A stretch of 64,000 nucleotides of DNA from JBBWZH01 sp035544115 (GTDB taxonomy: Bacteria > Actinomycetota > Actinomycetes > Mycobacteriales > CADCTP01), in contig OY970235.1 in assembly GCA_963714145.1 (NCBI GenBank), positions 7,750,001-7,814,000 of the forward strand, read 5' to 3'. The position numbers were made by a program, and so were the translations under genes. How positions within the stretch are numbered: position 1 is the first letter of the stretch; each line of letters starts with the position of its first letter. Of the stretch, positions 25,229 through 35,200 are shown piece after piece. Below the pieces are notes generated by a model that was not told the DNA's origin, did not search any database, and saw only the letters and a list, made by a program, of their open reading frames with translations.

Positions 25229-27205
25229 ATGCTGAACCGACGGCAGTTCGTCCTGTCCGGTGCCTTTGTCGGCACCGGACTGCTGGTGCCCTGGCAGGTG
25301 CGCCAGGGTGCCCGCCGCAGCCAGCTCGGCCGAACTGGCACCGCCGCCCCGGCGGCGTTGCCAGGCGGCACACTCGACCCGACATCGATCCCGAAGTACG
25401 TGGCACCGCTGGTGATCCTGCCGGCGATGGCACCGGCCGGCACCAGCGGCGGGATCGACCGGTTCTCGGCGGCCGTCCGCCAGTTCCGGCAGCAGGTGCT
25501 GCCGCCGGGCAGCCCGGCGACCACCGTCTGGGGCTACGGCTCGACCGGCGATCCGGCGAGCTTCCGCTATCCGGGCCCCACCATCGAGGCGTCCGTCAAC
25601 CGGCCCACCCGGGTGCGCTGGGCCAACCAACTCGTGGACGGCAACGGCAACTTCCTGCCGCACCTGTTCACCGTCGACCCGACGCTGCACTGGGCCAACC
25701 CACCGGGTGGCAGCACCGGTCGGGATCACCGGCCGACGTTCGACTCGACGCCGCCGCCGTACCGCGGCCCGGTTCCGCTGGTCACCCACCTGCACGGCGC
25801 GCACGTCCACGAGGAGAGCGACGGGTACCCGGAGGCCTGGTACCTGCCGACCGCGCGCAACCTGCCCAACGGCTTCGCCAGGGTCGGCACGTTCTACGAC
25901 CGGTTCAAGGCCGAAGCGCAGGCCAACTTCGGGGCGAACTGGGACCCGGGCACCGCGATCTTCCAGTACACCAACGACCAGCGGGCCACCGCCCTCTGGT
26001 ACCACGACCACACGCTCGGCCTGACCCGCACCAACATCTACGCCGGCACGATGGGTTTCTACCTGCTCCGCGGCGGCTCGGCCGACCTGCCCGCCGGTAC
26101 GCTGCCCGGCCCGGCGCCCAAGCCGGGCGACCCGGCCGGCACCAGGTACCGGGAGATCCCGCTGGTCCTGCACGACCGGTCGTTCAACCGGGACGGCTCG
26201 CTGTTCTTCCCGGACAGCCGCGACTTCTTCGGCGACGCGACGCCGGGCGGCCCGTTCATCCCGACCACGGACCTCCCGCCGTACTGGAACCCGGAGTTCT
26301 TCGGCAACACGATCGTGGTCAACGGCCGCACCTGGCCGGTGCTGAACGTGGAGGCGCGCCGCTACCGGTTCCGGATCCTGAACGCCTCGAACGCCCGCAT
26401 GTTCATCCTCAAGATCGTTACCAACCCGCTGGCGACCCGGCCGGCCAGCCCGGCGCTGCCGCTCTGGCAGATCGGGTCGGACGGCGGCTTCCTGCCGGCG
26501 CCGGTGCCGCAGCGCAGCCTGCTCGTCGGCGGGTCGGAGCGGGCCGACGTGATCGTCGACTTCACCGGTGTGCCGGCCGGGACCTCGCTCTACCTGATCA
26601 ACGAGGGTCCGGACGAGCCGTTCGGTGGCGGCGAGCCGGTCACCGACTTCGACGCGTCCGACCCGAACACCACCGGACAGGTGATGAGGTTCGTGGTCGG
26701 CCCGCGCACCTCGACCGACACCTCGACCCCGCCGGCCCAGCTCCGGCTGCCGTCCATCCCGGCCCCCCGGCCGGCCAGCCGGACCCGGCAGCTCTCGCTG
26801 AACGAGCTGACCTCGGCGGTGTTCGCGGACGCGCCGATCTCCGGCCAGCTCGGCCTGGTGGACAGCATGGGCATGGGCATCCCGAAGATGTGGATGGACC
26901 CGGTCACCGAGAACCCGGCGGTCAACTCCACCGAGCAGTGGGAGCTGCACAACTACACCGAGGACGGGCATCCGATCCACCTGCACCAGACCCAGTTCCA
27001 GGTGATCAACCGGGAGTCGATGAGCACCGGGGCGGTGCGGCCCCCGGAGCCCAACGAGCGCGGCTTCAAGGACACCGTGATCGCGCTGCCGGACGAGATC
27101 ACCCGGCTCCGGGCGTCGTTCGACATCGCCGGCCGGTACGTCTGGCACTGCCACATCATTGATCACGAAGACAACGAGATGATGCGGCCGATGCAGGTCG
27201 GCTAG
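25229..27205 (+). CDS. Tat-exported multicopper oxidase (CotA / bilirubin-oxidase-like)
   Basis: 658 residues from ATG 25229, with AGGGAG seven bases upstream; the open frame extends further but lacks a good start. The N-terminus is a twin-arginine signal (NRRQFVLSGAFVGTG). Four copper-ligand motifs are present: HLHGAHVH (about 187-194), WYHDH (about 258-262), HPIHLHQ (about 581-587) and HCHIIDHEDNEMM (about 640-652), the last holding the type-1 copper ligands. Such enzymes oxidise phenols, bilirubin or metals with reduction of oxygen to water. The iron box upstream suggests induction when iron is short, which would fit a ferroxidase or siderophore-oxidising role; the substrate is not known. 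An inverted repeat (TCGTCAC-N11-GTGACGA, 25064-25088) lies in the 5' leader. Confidence 0.92.
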   Translation: MLNRRQFVLSGAFVGTGLLVPWQVRQGARRSQLGRTGTAAPAALPGGTLDPTSIPKYVAPLVILPAMAPAGTSGGIDRFSAAVRQFRQQVLPPGSPATTVWGYGSTGDPASFRYPGPTIEASVNRPTRVRWANQLVDGNGNFLPHLFTVDPTLHWANPPGGSTGRDHRPTFDSTPPPYRGPVPLVTHLHGAHVHEESDGYPEAWYLPTARNLPNGFARVGTFYDRFKAEAQANFGANWDPGTAIFQYTNDQRATALWYHDHTLGLTRTNIYAGTMGFYLLRGGSADLPAGTLPGPAPKPGDPAGTRYREIPLVLHDRSFNRDGSLFFPDSRDFFGDATPGGPFIPTTDLPPYWNPEFFGNTIVVNGRTWPVLNVEARRYRFRILNASNARMFILKIVTNPLATRPASPALPLWQIGSDGGFLPAPVPQRSLLVGGSERADVIVDFTGVPAGTSLYLINEGPDEPFGGGEPVTDFDASDPNTTGQVMRFVVGPRTSTDTSTPPAQLRLPSIPAPRPASRTRQLSLNELTSAVFADAPISGQLGLVDSMGMGIPKMWMDPVTENPAVNSTEQWELHNYTEDGHPIHLHQTQFQVINRESMSTGAVRPPEPNERGFKDTVIALPDEITRLRASFDIAGRYVWHCHIIDHEDNEMMRPMQVG

Positions 27206-27331
27206 CAGTTGGCGGACGGGGACATCGGCCGGATGGGCCCGCCGGGGTGGCGCGTTCGGTTACTCGTGAGTAACGTGGATCGGCATCGAGGCGCATTCCG
27301 GCACGGGGGATCAGAGCTCGGGAGGCTAACG

Positions 27332-27934
27332 GTGTCCCCACTCCGTCGTCTGTTGGTCGCACTGACCGCGGCGCTCGCGGTCGGTGGGACGGTGACCACG
27401 CTGGCCCTGCCGGCGGCCGCCGATCCGATCTGGCAGTTGCACTACGCGAACACCACCGGCTCCACCCACCTGGCCAAGCCGAACGCCACCGCGGCGATCC
27501 CCAAGTCCACTGTGGACGCTCAGCTGGACCTGGCCACCGGCGCGCTGACCGGCCAGGTACAGGTGCCGGACTTCCCGGTCACCATCAAGCTGCTGAACGC
27601 GTTGCCGGTGACCGCGGTGACCCGGCTGGTGCCGGCCGGAAACCTGACCGGAACCCTGAACGGCACGCTGACCACGACGACCTCGTTCACGCTGCGGCTG
27701 ATCAAGGTCTACCAGCCGGCGCTGCCGAAGCTCAACCTGGTGCCGAGCACCTGCCGCACCGCCAGCGCCACAACCGCGACGCTGCGCAACACCACACCGG
27801 TCGACCTGTTCGACACCACGGTCGCCGGCACGTACACGATCCCGAGGTTCACCGGCTGCGGCGCGCTGACGCCGGTGCTGAACCTGCTGCTGTCCGGGCC
27901 GGGCAACGGGCTGACCCTGCGCCTGCTGGCCTGA
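27332..27934 (+). CDS. Secreted protein of unknown function
   Basis: 200 residues from GTG 27332, with GGAGG at 27321-27325. A Sec signal peptide (LLVALTAALAVGGTVTTLAL) probably ends at AAA before DPIWQ. The mature part is Thr-rich with beta-strand-like alternation (TGALTGQVQVPDFPVTIKLL) and two cysteines (STCRTAS, FTGCGAL) that could pair. I recognise no family or catalytic residue. The upstream 126 bases after the oxidase have no gene, and a strong hairpin follows the stop. Confidence 0.72.
   Translation: MSPLRRLLVALTAALAVGGTVTTLALPAAADPIWQLHYANTTGSTHLAKPNATAAIPKSTVDAQLDLATGALTGQVQVPDFPVTIKLLNALPVTAVTRLVPAGNLTGTLNGTLTTTTSFTLRLIKVYQPALPKLNLVPSTCRTASATTATLRNTTPVDLFDTTVAGTYTIPRFTGCGALTPVLNLLLSGPGNGLTLRLLA
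27505..27517. repeat. Representative copy of a dispersed palindrome, GTCCACTGTGGAC
   Basis: Thirteen-base palindrome. Exact copies of its core TCCAC(A/T)GTGGA lie at 1697, 2844, 9524, 9857, 13343, 27506, 53878 and 53979, with one-to-two-base variants at about 10706, 11207, 12767, 14201, 14360, 36440, 51982 and 62409. They lie in unrelated genes on both strands. Confidence 0.6.
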
Positions 27935-27940
27935 TCGGCG

Positions 27941-27973
27941 CTCGGGCGGGCCGACCCTTCCGGCCCGCCCGAG
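27941..27973. terminator. Bidirectional terminator between convergent genes
   Basis: Perfect 12-base arms (CTCGGGCGGGCC and its complement) with a nine-base loop. It lies 7 bases after the secreted-protein stop and 21 bases before the VOC gene's stop on the other strand. Confidence 0.75.
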
Positions 27974-27993
27974 TCCCTGTCCTGGACCCGTTC

Positions 27994-28374
27994 CTAAGCC
28001 TTGCGGACCAGCAGGTCATGCCAGAGGACGAGCCGGTTGCCGTCCGGGTCGCGCAGTTCGAGCAGGGCGATCACGCCGGGCCGGGTCCGGACCGGGGGGA
28101 CATCCGGCAGTTCGGTCAGTAGCCGGTCGCGCTCAACGTTGGCGTCCGGGACGCCGATGCCGACCCGGACGGTGCCCGGGGCGGGCTCGTCCGGCCGGTC
28201 GGCGCGGGACTCGATCAGCCGCAGCGCGATCTCCGGGTCGCGGTGCAGGATCCATTCGGCGGTGCGGTCGTCCGGCGTGAGGTCGGCCGGGCGGCCGAGC
28301 ACCGCGGTGTAGAACGGGACGGCGGCCGGCAGCGCCGACACCGGTAGGTCGGTGGTGATCCCAAGAATGTCCAC
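27994..28374 (-). CDS. VOC-family (glyoxalase/bleomycin-resistance fold) protein
   Basis: 126 residues from GTG 28374; the open frame upstream is a shadow of the neighbouring gene. The start (VDILGITTDLPVSALPAAVPFYTAVLGRP) and end (GVIALLELRDPDGNRLVLWHDL) are typical of a two-module vicinal-oxygen-chelate fold. Family members act on small molecules or sequester antibiotics. The substrate cannot be told. It follows the sigma/membrane pair on the same strand after a 41-base gap and may belong to that operon. Confidence 0.8.
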   Translation of the reverse strand: MDILGITTDLPVSALPAAVPFYTAVLGRPADLTPDDRTAEWILHRDPEIALRLIESRADRPDEPAPGTVRVGIGVPDANVERDRLLTELPDVPPVRTRPGVIALLELRDPDGNRLVLWHDLLVRKA

Positions 28375-28415
28375 GGCGGCCAGCCTGCCGGCTGGCCGCC
28401 GCGGCGGCACCCGGT

Positions 28416-29075
28416 TTACCGGTCCGGGTACACCTCGTAGACCACCCAGTCCGTGCCGACCCGGGCGGCGATCCGCTTGCCGGTCGGGGTGCCACGGATC
28501 TCGTACAGCGGGGTGCCGGCCGGCAGATAGCCGGCGTCGCCGTCCACCGGGTGGTAGTCGGGATCGGGCTGGACGGAGCTCAGGTCGCAGCGGACGGTGC
28601 CGAGCAGGCGGCCGAGGCTGGCCCGCGGCACCTTCTTCGCGGTGCCGGTCCGGCCGGCGATGTACTCCCGCCCGCCGAACCGGACGAAGTCGACGTAGTC
28701 GACGATCGAGTTGCCGGACATCGGCGGTGGGCAGTTGATGCCGCCCGGGAGCGGCCGGGGTGAGGCGGTCGCGCCGGGTGTCGGTGCCGCCGGGACCGGC
28801 TGCTTCCCGCCGGCGACCGGCGGGTTGGCGGTGTCCGGCCGGGCGGCGCTGCCGCCGGCGGCAACGCCGCTGTTGGCCGTGTCGCCGCCGCCGAGGGTGA
28901 GCCCCGGGACGAGGATCGCGGCGCCGGACAGCAGCACCACGGCGGTCAGCACGGCGGCGCTGGCGAGCTGGCGCCGGCGCTGTACCCGCTCGGCGACGGC
29001 GGCCACCGGAACCGGGTCGAACTTCGGCGGGGCGGCCCGCAGCCGGTCCCGCAGTTGCTGCTCGATGTCGGTCAT
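28416..29075 (-). CDS. Membrane-anchored partner of a SigE-family sigma factor (second pair)
   Basis: 219 residues. A cytoplasmic tail of about 35 residues with a basic segment (RVQRRRQ) precedes one membrane helix (about 38-60, LASAAVLTAVVLLSGAAILV). A Gly/Ala/Pro-rich linker and a small outer domain (NCPPPMSGNSIVDYVDFVRFGG, then EIRGTPTGKRIAARVGTDWVVYEVY) follow. It is coupled to the sigma gene by ATGA, like the pair at 15061. No zinc anti-sigma motif is present, so an anti-sigma role is inferred only from position. Confidence 0.75.
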   Translation of the reverse strand: MTDIEQQLRDRLRAAPPKFDPVPVAAVAERVQRRRQLASAAVLTAVVLLSGAAILVPGLTLGGGDTANSGVAAGGSAARPDTANPPVAGGKQPVPAAPTPGATASPRPLPGGINCPPPMSGNSIVDYVDFVRFGGREYIAGRTGTAKKVPRASLGRLLGTVRCDLSSVQPDPDYHPVDGDAGYLPAGTPLYEIRGTPTGKRIAARVGTDWVVYEVYPDR

Positions 29076-29584
29076 CGGGCCGCCTCCTCACGGTTCACGG
29101 TGTCCGTCCAGTTGTGCTCGCGCAGCTTGGTCAGCGCCTTGGCGGTCTGGCTCTTCACCGTGCCGATCGAGCAACCGAGGGCGTATGCGGTCTGGGTGGT
29201 GCTGAGGTCCTCGTAGAAGCGCAGGACGATGACCGCGCGCTGCCGGCGGGGCAGCGTGGCGAGCGCGGTGGCGACCTCGTCGCGCAGGTCGGCGGCGGCG
29301 AACTCGTCCTCCTGGCTGGTCCGCTCCGGTGGTTCGGCGGTCGATATCTCGTCCCGCCAGCGACGCCGCCACCAGGTCGCGTAGGTGGTGACCAGGACCC
29401 GGCGGACGTACGCCTCACCGTTGGCCTTGTCGGTCAACCGGTGCCACTGCGGCCAGGTGCGGGCCAGCGCGGTCTGGACCAGGTCCTGCGCGGTGTCGGG
29501 GTTGCCGGTGAGCAGCCAGGCGGCCCGCAACAGGGCCGGCGACCTGGCCTGCACGAACTCGCGAAACCCATCCGGCTCCCGCAT
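29072..29584 (-). CDS. RNA polymerase sigma factor, SigE family (second copy)
   Basis: 170 residues from ATG 29584 (MREPDGFREFV), the usual start of the family; a longer frame to 29671 is open but unlikely. Region 2 (LLRAAWLLTGNPDTAQDLVQTA, split by WPQWHRL) and region 4 (LPRRQRAVIVLRFYEDLSTT, then SIGTVKSQTAKAL) are complete. It starts the operon sigma - membrane partner - VOC protein on the minus strand. The AT-rich 300-base gap to its right must hold its promoter and that of the divergent secreted protein. Confidence 0.88.
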   Translation of the reverse strand: MREPDGFREFVQARSPALLRAAWLLTGNPDTAQDLVQTALARTWPQWHRLTDKANGEAYVRRVLVTTYATWWRRRWRDEISTAEPPERTSQEDEFAAADLRDEVATALATLPRRQRAVIVLRFYEDLSTTQTAYALGCSIGTVKSQTAKALTKLREHNWTDTVNREEAAR

Positions 29585-29892
29585 GCTGCCAACCCCCTGT
29601 GCCCCGCCGGTCGCCTCATTGTTCCTGGCGTAGACGACTTGATCGGCCCGGATGGTTGCCCGCTGGTGCACGCGGCTCGCCGGCCGCTAGTGTCAAAATT
29701 GAGTAGTCACGCTGCGTACTTGATTGCTCGTTTTCCTCCGGGCGTGACGAGCGCCGCCTTAGCCTGGATCGCCGGTCCAGCCCGGGGGTGTCGTGTGAGG
29801 GGCTGGGTTCGGCCAGGGGGCCCGCTGCGTTGACCCTGCACCGGGTGGCGAGCCGCGCGCTGCGCGTGGCGCTTGGGGGGAGTGGGTCCGAC
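29585..29892. other. Divergent promoter region, AT-rich, with nested inverted repeats
   Basis: About 300 bases between the sigma gene (minus) and the secreted DUF4082 protein (plus). It contains nested inverted repeats: GTCACG 29706-29711 with CGTGAC 29743-29748, and GCTCGT 29726-29731 with ACGAGC 29747-29752. I see no gene in it. Confidence 0.45.
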
Positions 29893-32283
29893 GTGCCTGT
29901 TAATGCTGTTCGGCGTGCGCCGCGTTGGGTCGTGGCCGCCGGCCTCTTACTCGCGGTAGTGACGGCGCCGCCGCTGGCCGGGCCAGCCGCCGGCGCGGAC
30001 AGTTGCGCGCTGCCGGCACCGAATCCGGTCGCGTGCGAGAACGCCAAGCCCGGCAATCCCAAGTCGGAGTGGGACGTCGCCGGCTCGGGCAGCAGCACGA
30101 TCCAGGGCTTCGCCACCCAGATGAGCGTCAACCTGGGCGAGACGGAGACCTTCAAGATCAAGACTCCGGCCCGGACGTACCGGCTGGACATCTACCGGAT
30201 GGGCTACTACGGCGGCAGCGGCGCGCGGAAGATCGCCACCGTCAGCCCGTCCGCGGCGCTGCCGCAGACCCAGCCGAGCTGCCTGTCGGTGAGCAGCACC
30301 GGGCTGGTCGACTGCGGCAACTGGGCGGTGTCGGCGTCCTGGCCGGTGCCGGCGAGTGCGGTGTCGGGCATCTACTTCGCCCGGCTGGTGCGCACCGACG
30401 GCACCACCGGGGCCAGCCACGTGCCGTTCGTGGTCCGCGACGACGCCAGCCACTCCGACCTGTTGGTCCAGACCTCCGACACCACCTGGCAGGCGTACAA
30501 CCAGTACGGCGGGAACAGCCTGTACGTCGGCAACCCGGACGGCCGCGCCTACAAGGTCAGCTACAACCGGCCGTTCACCACCCGGGGCACCGGCTCGCAG
30601 GACTTCGTCTTCAACGCCGAGTACCCGATGGTGCGGTTCCTCGAATCCAACGGGTACGACCTGAGCTACCTGGCCGGTGCGGACACCGACCGACGTGGTG
30701 CGCTGCTGCGCAACCACAAGGCGTTCCTGTCGGTGGGGCACGACGAGTACTGGTCCGGCCAGCAGCGGTCCAATGTGGAGGCTGCCCGGGACGCCGGGGT
30801 CGACCTGGCCTTCTTCAGCGGTAACGAGTCGTTCTGGAAGACCCGCTGGGAGAACAGCGTCGACGGCTCCGGCACCCCGTACCGGACCCTGGTCACGTAC
30901 AAGGAGACGCACGCCAACGCGGTGATCGACCCGAGCGACCCGCCGACCTGGACCGGTACCTGGCGGGACCCGCGGTTCAGCCCGCCGGCCGACGGCGGCC
31001 GGCCGGAGAACGCGATGACCGGCACCGGCTTCATGGTCAACGCCGGCACGGTGGACCTGCAGGTGCCGGCCGCCGAGGGCAAGCTGCGGCTCTGGCGCGG
31101 CACCCGGGCGGCCACGTTGGCGGCCGGCGCGGTCGCCACGATGACCGCCGGCACGGTGGGATACGAGTGGGATGCCGACCTGGACAACGGCGCCCGCCCG
31201 GCCGGCCTGATCGACCTGTCGAGTACCCCGGGCGACGGCGTGCAGGTGCTGCTGGATCAGGGCAGCAACTACGGCGACGGCAACGCGGTGCATCACCTCA
31301 CCCTGTACCGGGCGCCGAGCGGGGCGCTGGTCTTCGGCGCCGGCACCGTGCAGTGGTCCTGGGGGCTGGACGCCAACCACGACCGCGGCTCCGCCCCGGC
31401 CGACCCGGCGATGCGGCAGGCCACGGTGAACCTGTTCGCCGACATGGGCGCCCAGCCGGCGACGCTGGCGGCCGGGCTGACCGCCGCCGCGGCCTCCACC
31501 GACACGACCGCGCCGACCGCGTCGATCGCCACCCCGCTGGCCGGGGCGACCGTCCAATCCGGAGCGGCCGTGACGGTCAGCGGCACCGCCGCGGACGTCG
31601 GCGGCCTGGTCGGCGGGGTCGAGGTCTCCACCGACGGCAGCAGCTGGCACCCGGCCACCGGTCGCGGCAACTGGAGCTACTCGTGGGTCCCCGGGGCACC
31701 GGGAGCGGTCACGATCCGGGCCCGGGCCACCGACGACAGCGTGAACACCGGCGGGTCCGTCTCGGTCCCGGTGACGGTGGCGCCCCGGGCCTGCCCATGC
31801 ACCATCTGGGACACGGCCGCCACGCCGTCGGTCCCGGCCGACCCGGATACCGCGGCGGTCGAGGTCGGCGTGAAGTTCCGGGCCGACGTGGCCGGTTCGG
31901 TGACCGGGGTCTGGTTCTACAAGGGCCCGGGCAACACCGGCACGCACGTCGGTCACCTGTGGACAGCCGCCGGGGCGCTGCTGGCGACGGTCACGTTCAG
32001 CGGCGAGACCGGGTCCGGCTGGCAGCAGGCCACGTTCCCGGCCGGGGTGCCGATCAGCGCCGGCAGCACCTACGTGATCTCGTACTTCGCGCCGAACGGC
32101 CACTACGCCGCCGACACCGGCTACTTCGCGATCGGCGGGCACGACGCCACCCCACTGCACGCGCTGGCGTCCGGTGTGGACGGTCTGAACGGCGTCTACC
32201 GCTACGGGCCGAGTGGCAGCGGGGTGCCGAACCTGTCCTGGCAGTCCGCCAACTACTGGGTCGATCTCCTCTTCGCGTCCTAG
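29893..32283 (+). CDS. Large secreted protein: dimethylformamidase-like domain plus DUF4082
   Basis: 796 residues from GTG 29893, with a GGGGGGAG run about ten bases upstream. A signal peptide (VVAAGLLLAVVTAPPLAGPA) is followed by a domain of about 500 residues resembling the C-terminal part of N,N-dimethylformamidase large subunits (RLDIYRMGYYGG, KAFLSVGHDEYWSG, DLAFFSGNESFWKTRW, YEWDADLDNGARPAG). Then come an Ig-like module (APTASIATPLAGATVQSGA) and a C-terminal DUF4082 module that begins CPCTIWD. It is probably a cell-surface or matrix hydrolase or binding protein; the substrate is unknown. The next gene begins ten bases after its stop and shares the DUF4082 module, so the two belong together. 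Confidence 0.8.
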   Translation: MPVNAVRRAPRWVVAAGLLLAVVTAPPLAGPAAGADSCALPAPNPVACENAKPGNPKSEWDVAGSGSSTIQGFATQMSVNLGETETFKIKTPARTYRLDIYRMGYYGGSGARKIATVSPSAALPQTQPSCLSVSSTGLVDCGNWAVSASWPVPASAVSGIYFARLVRTDGTTGASHVPFVVRDDASHSDLLVQTSDTTWQAYNQYGGNSLYVGNPDGRAYKVSYNRPFTTRGTGSQDFVFNAEYPMVRFLESNGYDLSYLAGADTDRRGALLRNHKAFLSVGHDEYWSGQQRSNVEAARDAGVDLAFFSGNESFWKTRWENSVDGSGTPYRTLVTYKETHANAVIDPSDPPTWTGTWRDPRFSPPADGGRPENAMTGTGFMVNAGTVDLQVPAAEGKLRLWRGTRAATLAAGAVATMTAGTVGYEWDADLDNGARPAGLIDLSSTPGDGVQVLLDQGSNYGDGNAVHHLTLYRAPSGALVFGAGTVQWSWGLDANHDRGSAPADPAMRQATVNLFADMGAQPATLAAGLTAAAASTDTTAPTASIATPLAGATVQSGAAVTVSGTAADVGGLVGGVEVSTDGSSWHPATGRGNWSYSWVPGAPGAVTIRARATDDSVNTGGSVSVPVTVAPRACPCTIWDTAATPSVPADPDTAAVEVGVKFRADVAGSVTGVWFYKGPGNTGTHVGHLWTAAGALLATVTFSGETGSGWQQATFPAGVPISAGSTYVISYFAPNGHYAADTGYFAIGGHDATPLHALASGVDGLNGVYRYGPSGSGVPNLSWQSANYWVDLLFAS

Positions 32284-32292
32284 GGAGCTTGT

Positions 32293-35200
32293 ATGTCCAG
32301 CCTGTTCTCACGGCGGTCGTGGGCCCGCTCCCGGCACCACGCGCTGCTGCGCGTCGGCCTGCCGGTAGCCCTGCTCGGCGGCCTGCTCACCCCGGTGCAC
32401 CTGCTCGCCGCGGCGCCGGCCGCCGCGGCCCAGTGCCCGTGCACGATCTGGAGCCCGGCCGCGACGCCATCGGTCCCGGCCGACACCGACCCGGCCGCGG
32501 TCGAGGTGGGGGTCAAGTTCCGCTCCGATGTGGACGGTGCGATCGCCGGGGTGCGGTTCTACAAGGGCACCGGCAACACCGGCGCGCACGTCGGTCACCT
32601 GTGGACGGCCGCCGGCGGCATCCTGGCGACCGCCACGTTCAGCGGGGAGGGCGCGTCCGGCTGGCAGCAGGTGCTGTTCCCGGCGCCGGTGCCGATCACC
32701 GCCGGTACGACGTATGTGGCCTCGTACTACGCGCCGGTCGGCCACTACGCCAGCGACAGCGGCTACTTCGCCACCGGCGTCGACAACACGCCGCTGCACG
32801 CGCTGGCCGACGGGGTGGACGGAGCCAACGGTGTCTACCGGTACGGCACCGGCGGCGGCTTCCCCAGCAACACCTGGCACTCCGCCAACTACTGGGTGGA
32901 CGTGGTGTTCACCACCTCGGTGCAGGACACCAGCCCGCCGACGGTGAGCACGACCGCCCCGGGCGGCGAGACCACCGGGGTGCCGCTCGGCTCGCCGGTC
33001 AGCGCCGGCTTCAGCGAGGCCGTCCAGCCGGCCAGCCTCGGCTTCACGCTGCGCAACCCGGCCGGTGCCGCGGTGCCGGTGGCGCAGAGCTACGACGCCG
33101 ACAGCCGCACCGCCACCTGGACACCGGCCGCGCCGCTGGCCGCGGTCACCCGGTACACCGCTACGATCGACGCGGCTGCCGACACCACCGGCAACCCGCT
33201 GGCGCAGCCGTTCGCCTGGTCGTTCACCACCTCCGCGGCCACCGGCTGCCCATGCACCGTCTGGACGCCGACCACCACGCCCGGGACGGTCACCGTCGCC
33301 GACAGCAACGCGGTCGAGTTGGGCGTCAAGTTCCGCAGCAGCACCGCCGGCATCATCCGCGGCGTCCGGTTCTACAAGGGGCCGCAGAACACCGGCATCC
33401 ACACCGGTTCACTGTGGACAACCGGCGGCAGCCGGCTGGCCACCGGCACGTTCAGCGGTGAGAGCGCGTCCGGCTGGCAGCAGTTGACGTTCCCGAGTCC
33501 GGTGCCGATCAACGGCAACACCACGTACATCGCCTCGTACCACACCAACACCGGCTTCTACTCGGCCAACGACAGCGGGCTGGTGGCCGCGGTCAGCAAC
33601 GGCCCGTTGACCGCACTGGCCAACGGCACCGATGGCGGCAACGGCGTCTACCTCTACGGTGGCGGCGGCTTCCCGGTGAACACCTTCCAGTCCAGCAACT
33701 ACTGGGTGGACCCGGTCTTCGACCTGACCGGGCCGGACCTGACCGCGCCGACCGTGCTCACCCGTACCCCGGTGCCGGACGCGGCCGGGGTCTCCACCGG
33801 CACCAGCGCCAGTGCCGTGTTCAGCGAGGACATCCAGCCCGGCACGATCACGTTCACGCTGACCGGCCCTGGCGGCACCGCAGTGCCCGGCTCGGTCAAC
33901 TATGTGGCCGCGACCCGGACCGCGACGTTCAGCCCGGGCACCGTGCTGGCCAACTCGACCAGCTACACCGCGACTGTCTCCGGGGCTGCCGACATCGCCG
34001 GCAACGTGCTGGCCGGCCCCGTCAGCTGGCAGTTCAGCACCGCGGCCCCGCCGCCACCGCCGCCCACCCAGGGCCCGGGCGGGCCGATCCTGGTGATCGG
34101 CAACTCGGCCTCCACAACCAGCCGGTTCAGCCTGTTCACGGCCGAGATCCTGCGCAGCGAGGGGCTGAACGAGTTCGCCACCGCCGACCTCGGCGGGGTC
34201 AGCCCGGCCACGCTGGCCGGCTACGACCTGGTCATCCTGGGCACCACGGCCCTGTCGGCAAGCCAGGCCAGCATGCTCAGCACCTGGGTGACCGGCGGCG
34301 GCCGGCTGATCGCGTTCCGGCCGGACAAGCAGCTCGCCGGCCTGTTCGGGCTCACCGCGACGACCGGCACGATCAGCAACGCCTACCTGAAGGTGAACAC
34401 CGCGGCGGCGCCGGGTGCCGGGATCACCGACCAGACCATGCAGTTCCACGGCACCGCCGACCAGTACACGCTGGCCGGCGCCACCCCGGTGGCCACCCTC
34501 TATTCGACCGCGACCAGCGCGACCGCGGCGCCGGCGGTGACGCTCAGCCCGGCCGGCGCCGGGCAGGCCGCCGCGTTCAGCTACGACCTGGCGCAGTCCA
34601 TTGTGTACACCCGGCAGGGCAACCCGGCCTGGGCCGGCCAGGAGCGGGACGGGCAGGACCCGGTCCGCTCCGACGACCTGTACTTCGGCGGCACCCCGGC
34701 CACCGACTGGGTGGATCTGTCCAAGGTGGCCATCCCGCAGGCGGACGAGCAGCAGCGGCTGCTGGCCAACCTGATCGGCTCGATGGAGCTGGCCCGGATG
34801 CCGCTGCCGCGGTTCTGGTACCTGCCGCGCAGCCTGAAAGCGGTGGTGGTGGCCACCGGCGACGACCACGGCACCGGCGGCACGCCGGGCCGGCTGGACC
34901 AGTACGCCGCGGCCAGCCCGGCCGGGTGCAGCGTGGCCGACTGGACCTGCTTGCGGTTCACCTCGTACATGTACCCGGACACCCCACTGTCCAATTCGGA
35001 TGCGTCGGCGTACCGGGCGGCCGGCTTCGAGCTGGCCCTGCACCCGCAGTCCAACTGCGGCAACTTCACCCCGACCTCACTGGAGAGCTCGTACGCCACC
35101 CAGTTGGCGCAGTTCCACACCAAGTGGCCGAGCCTGCCGAACCCGTCGACCAGCCGGTTCCACTGCATCGTCTACAGCGACTGGGCCTCGCAGCCGAAGA

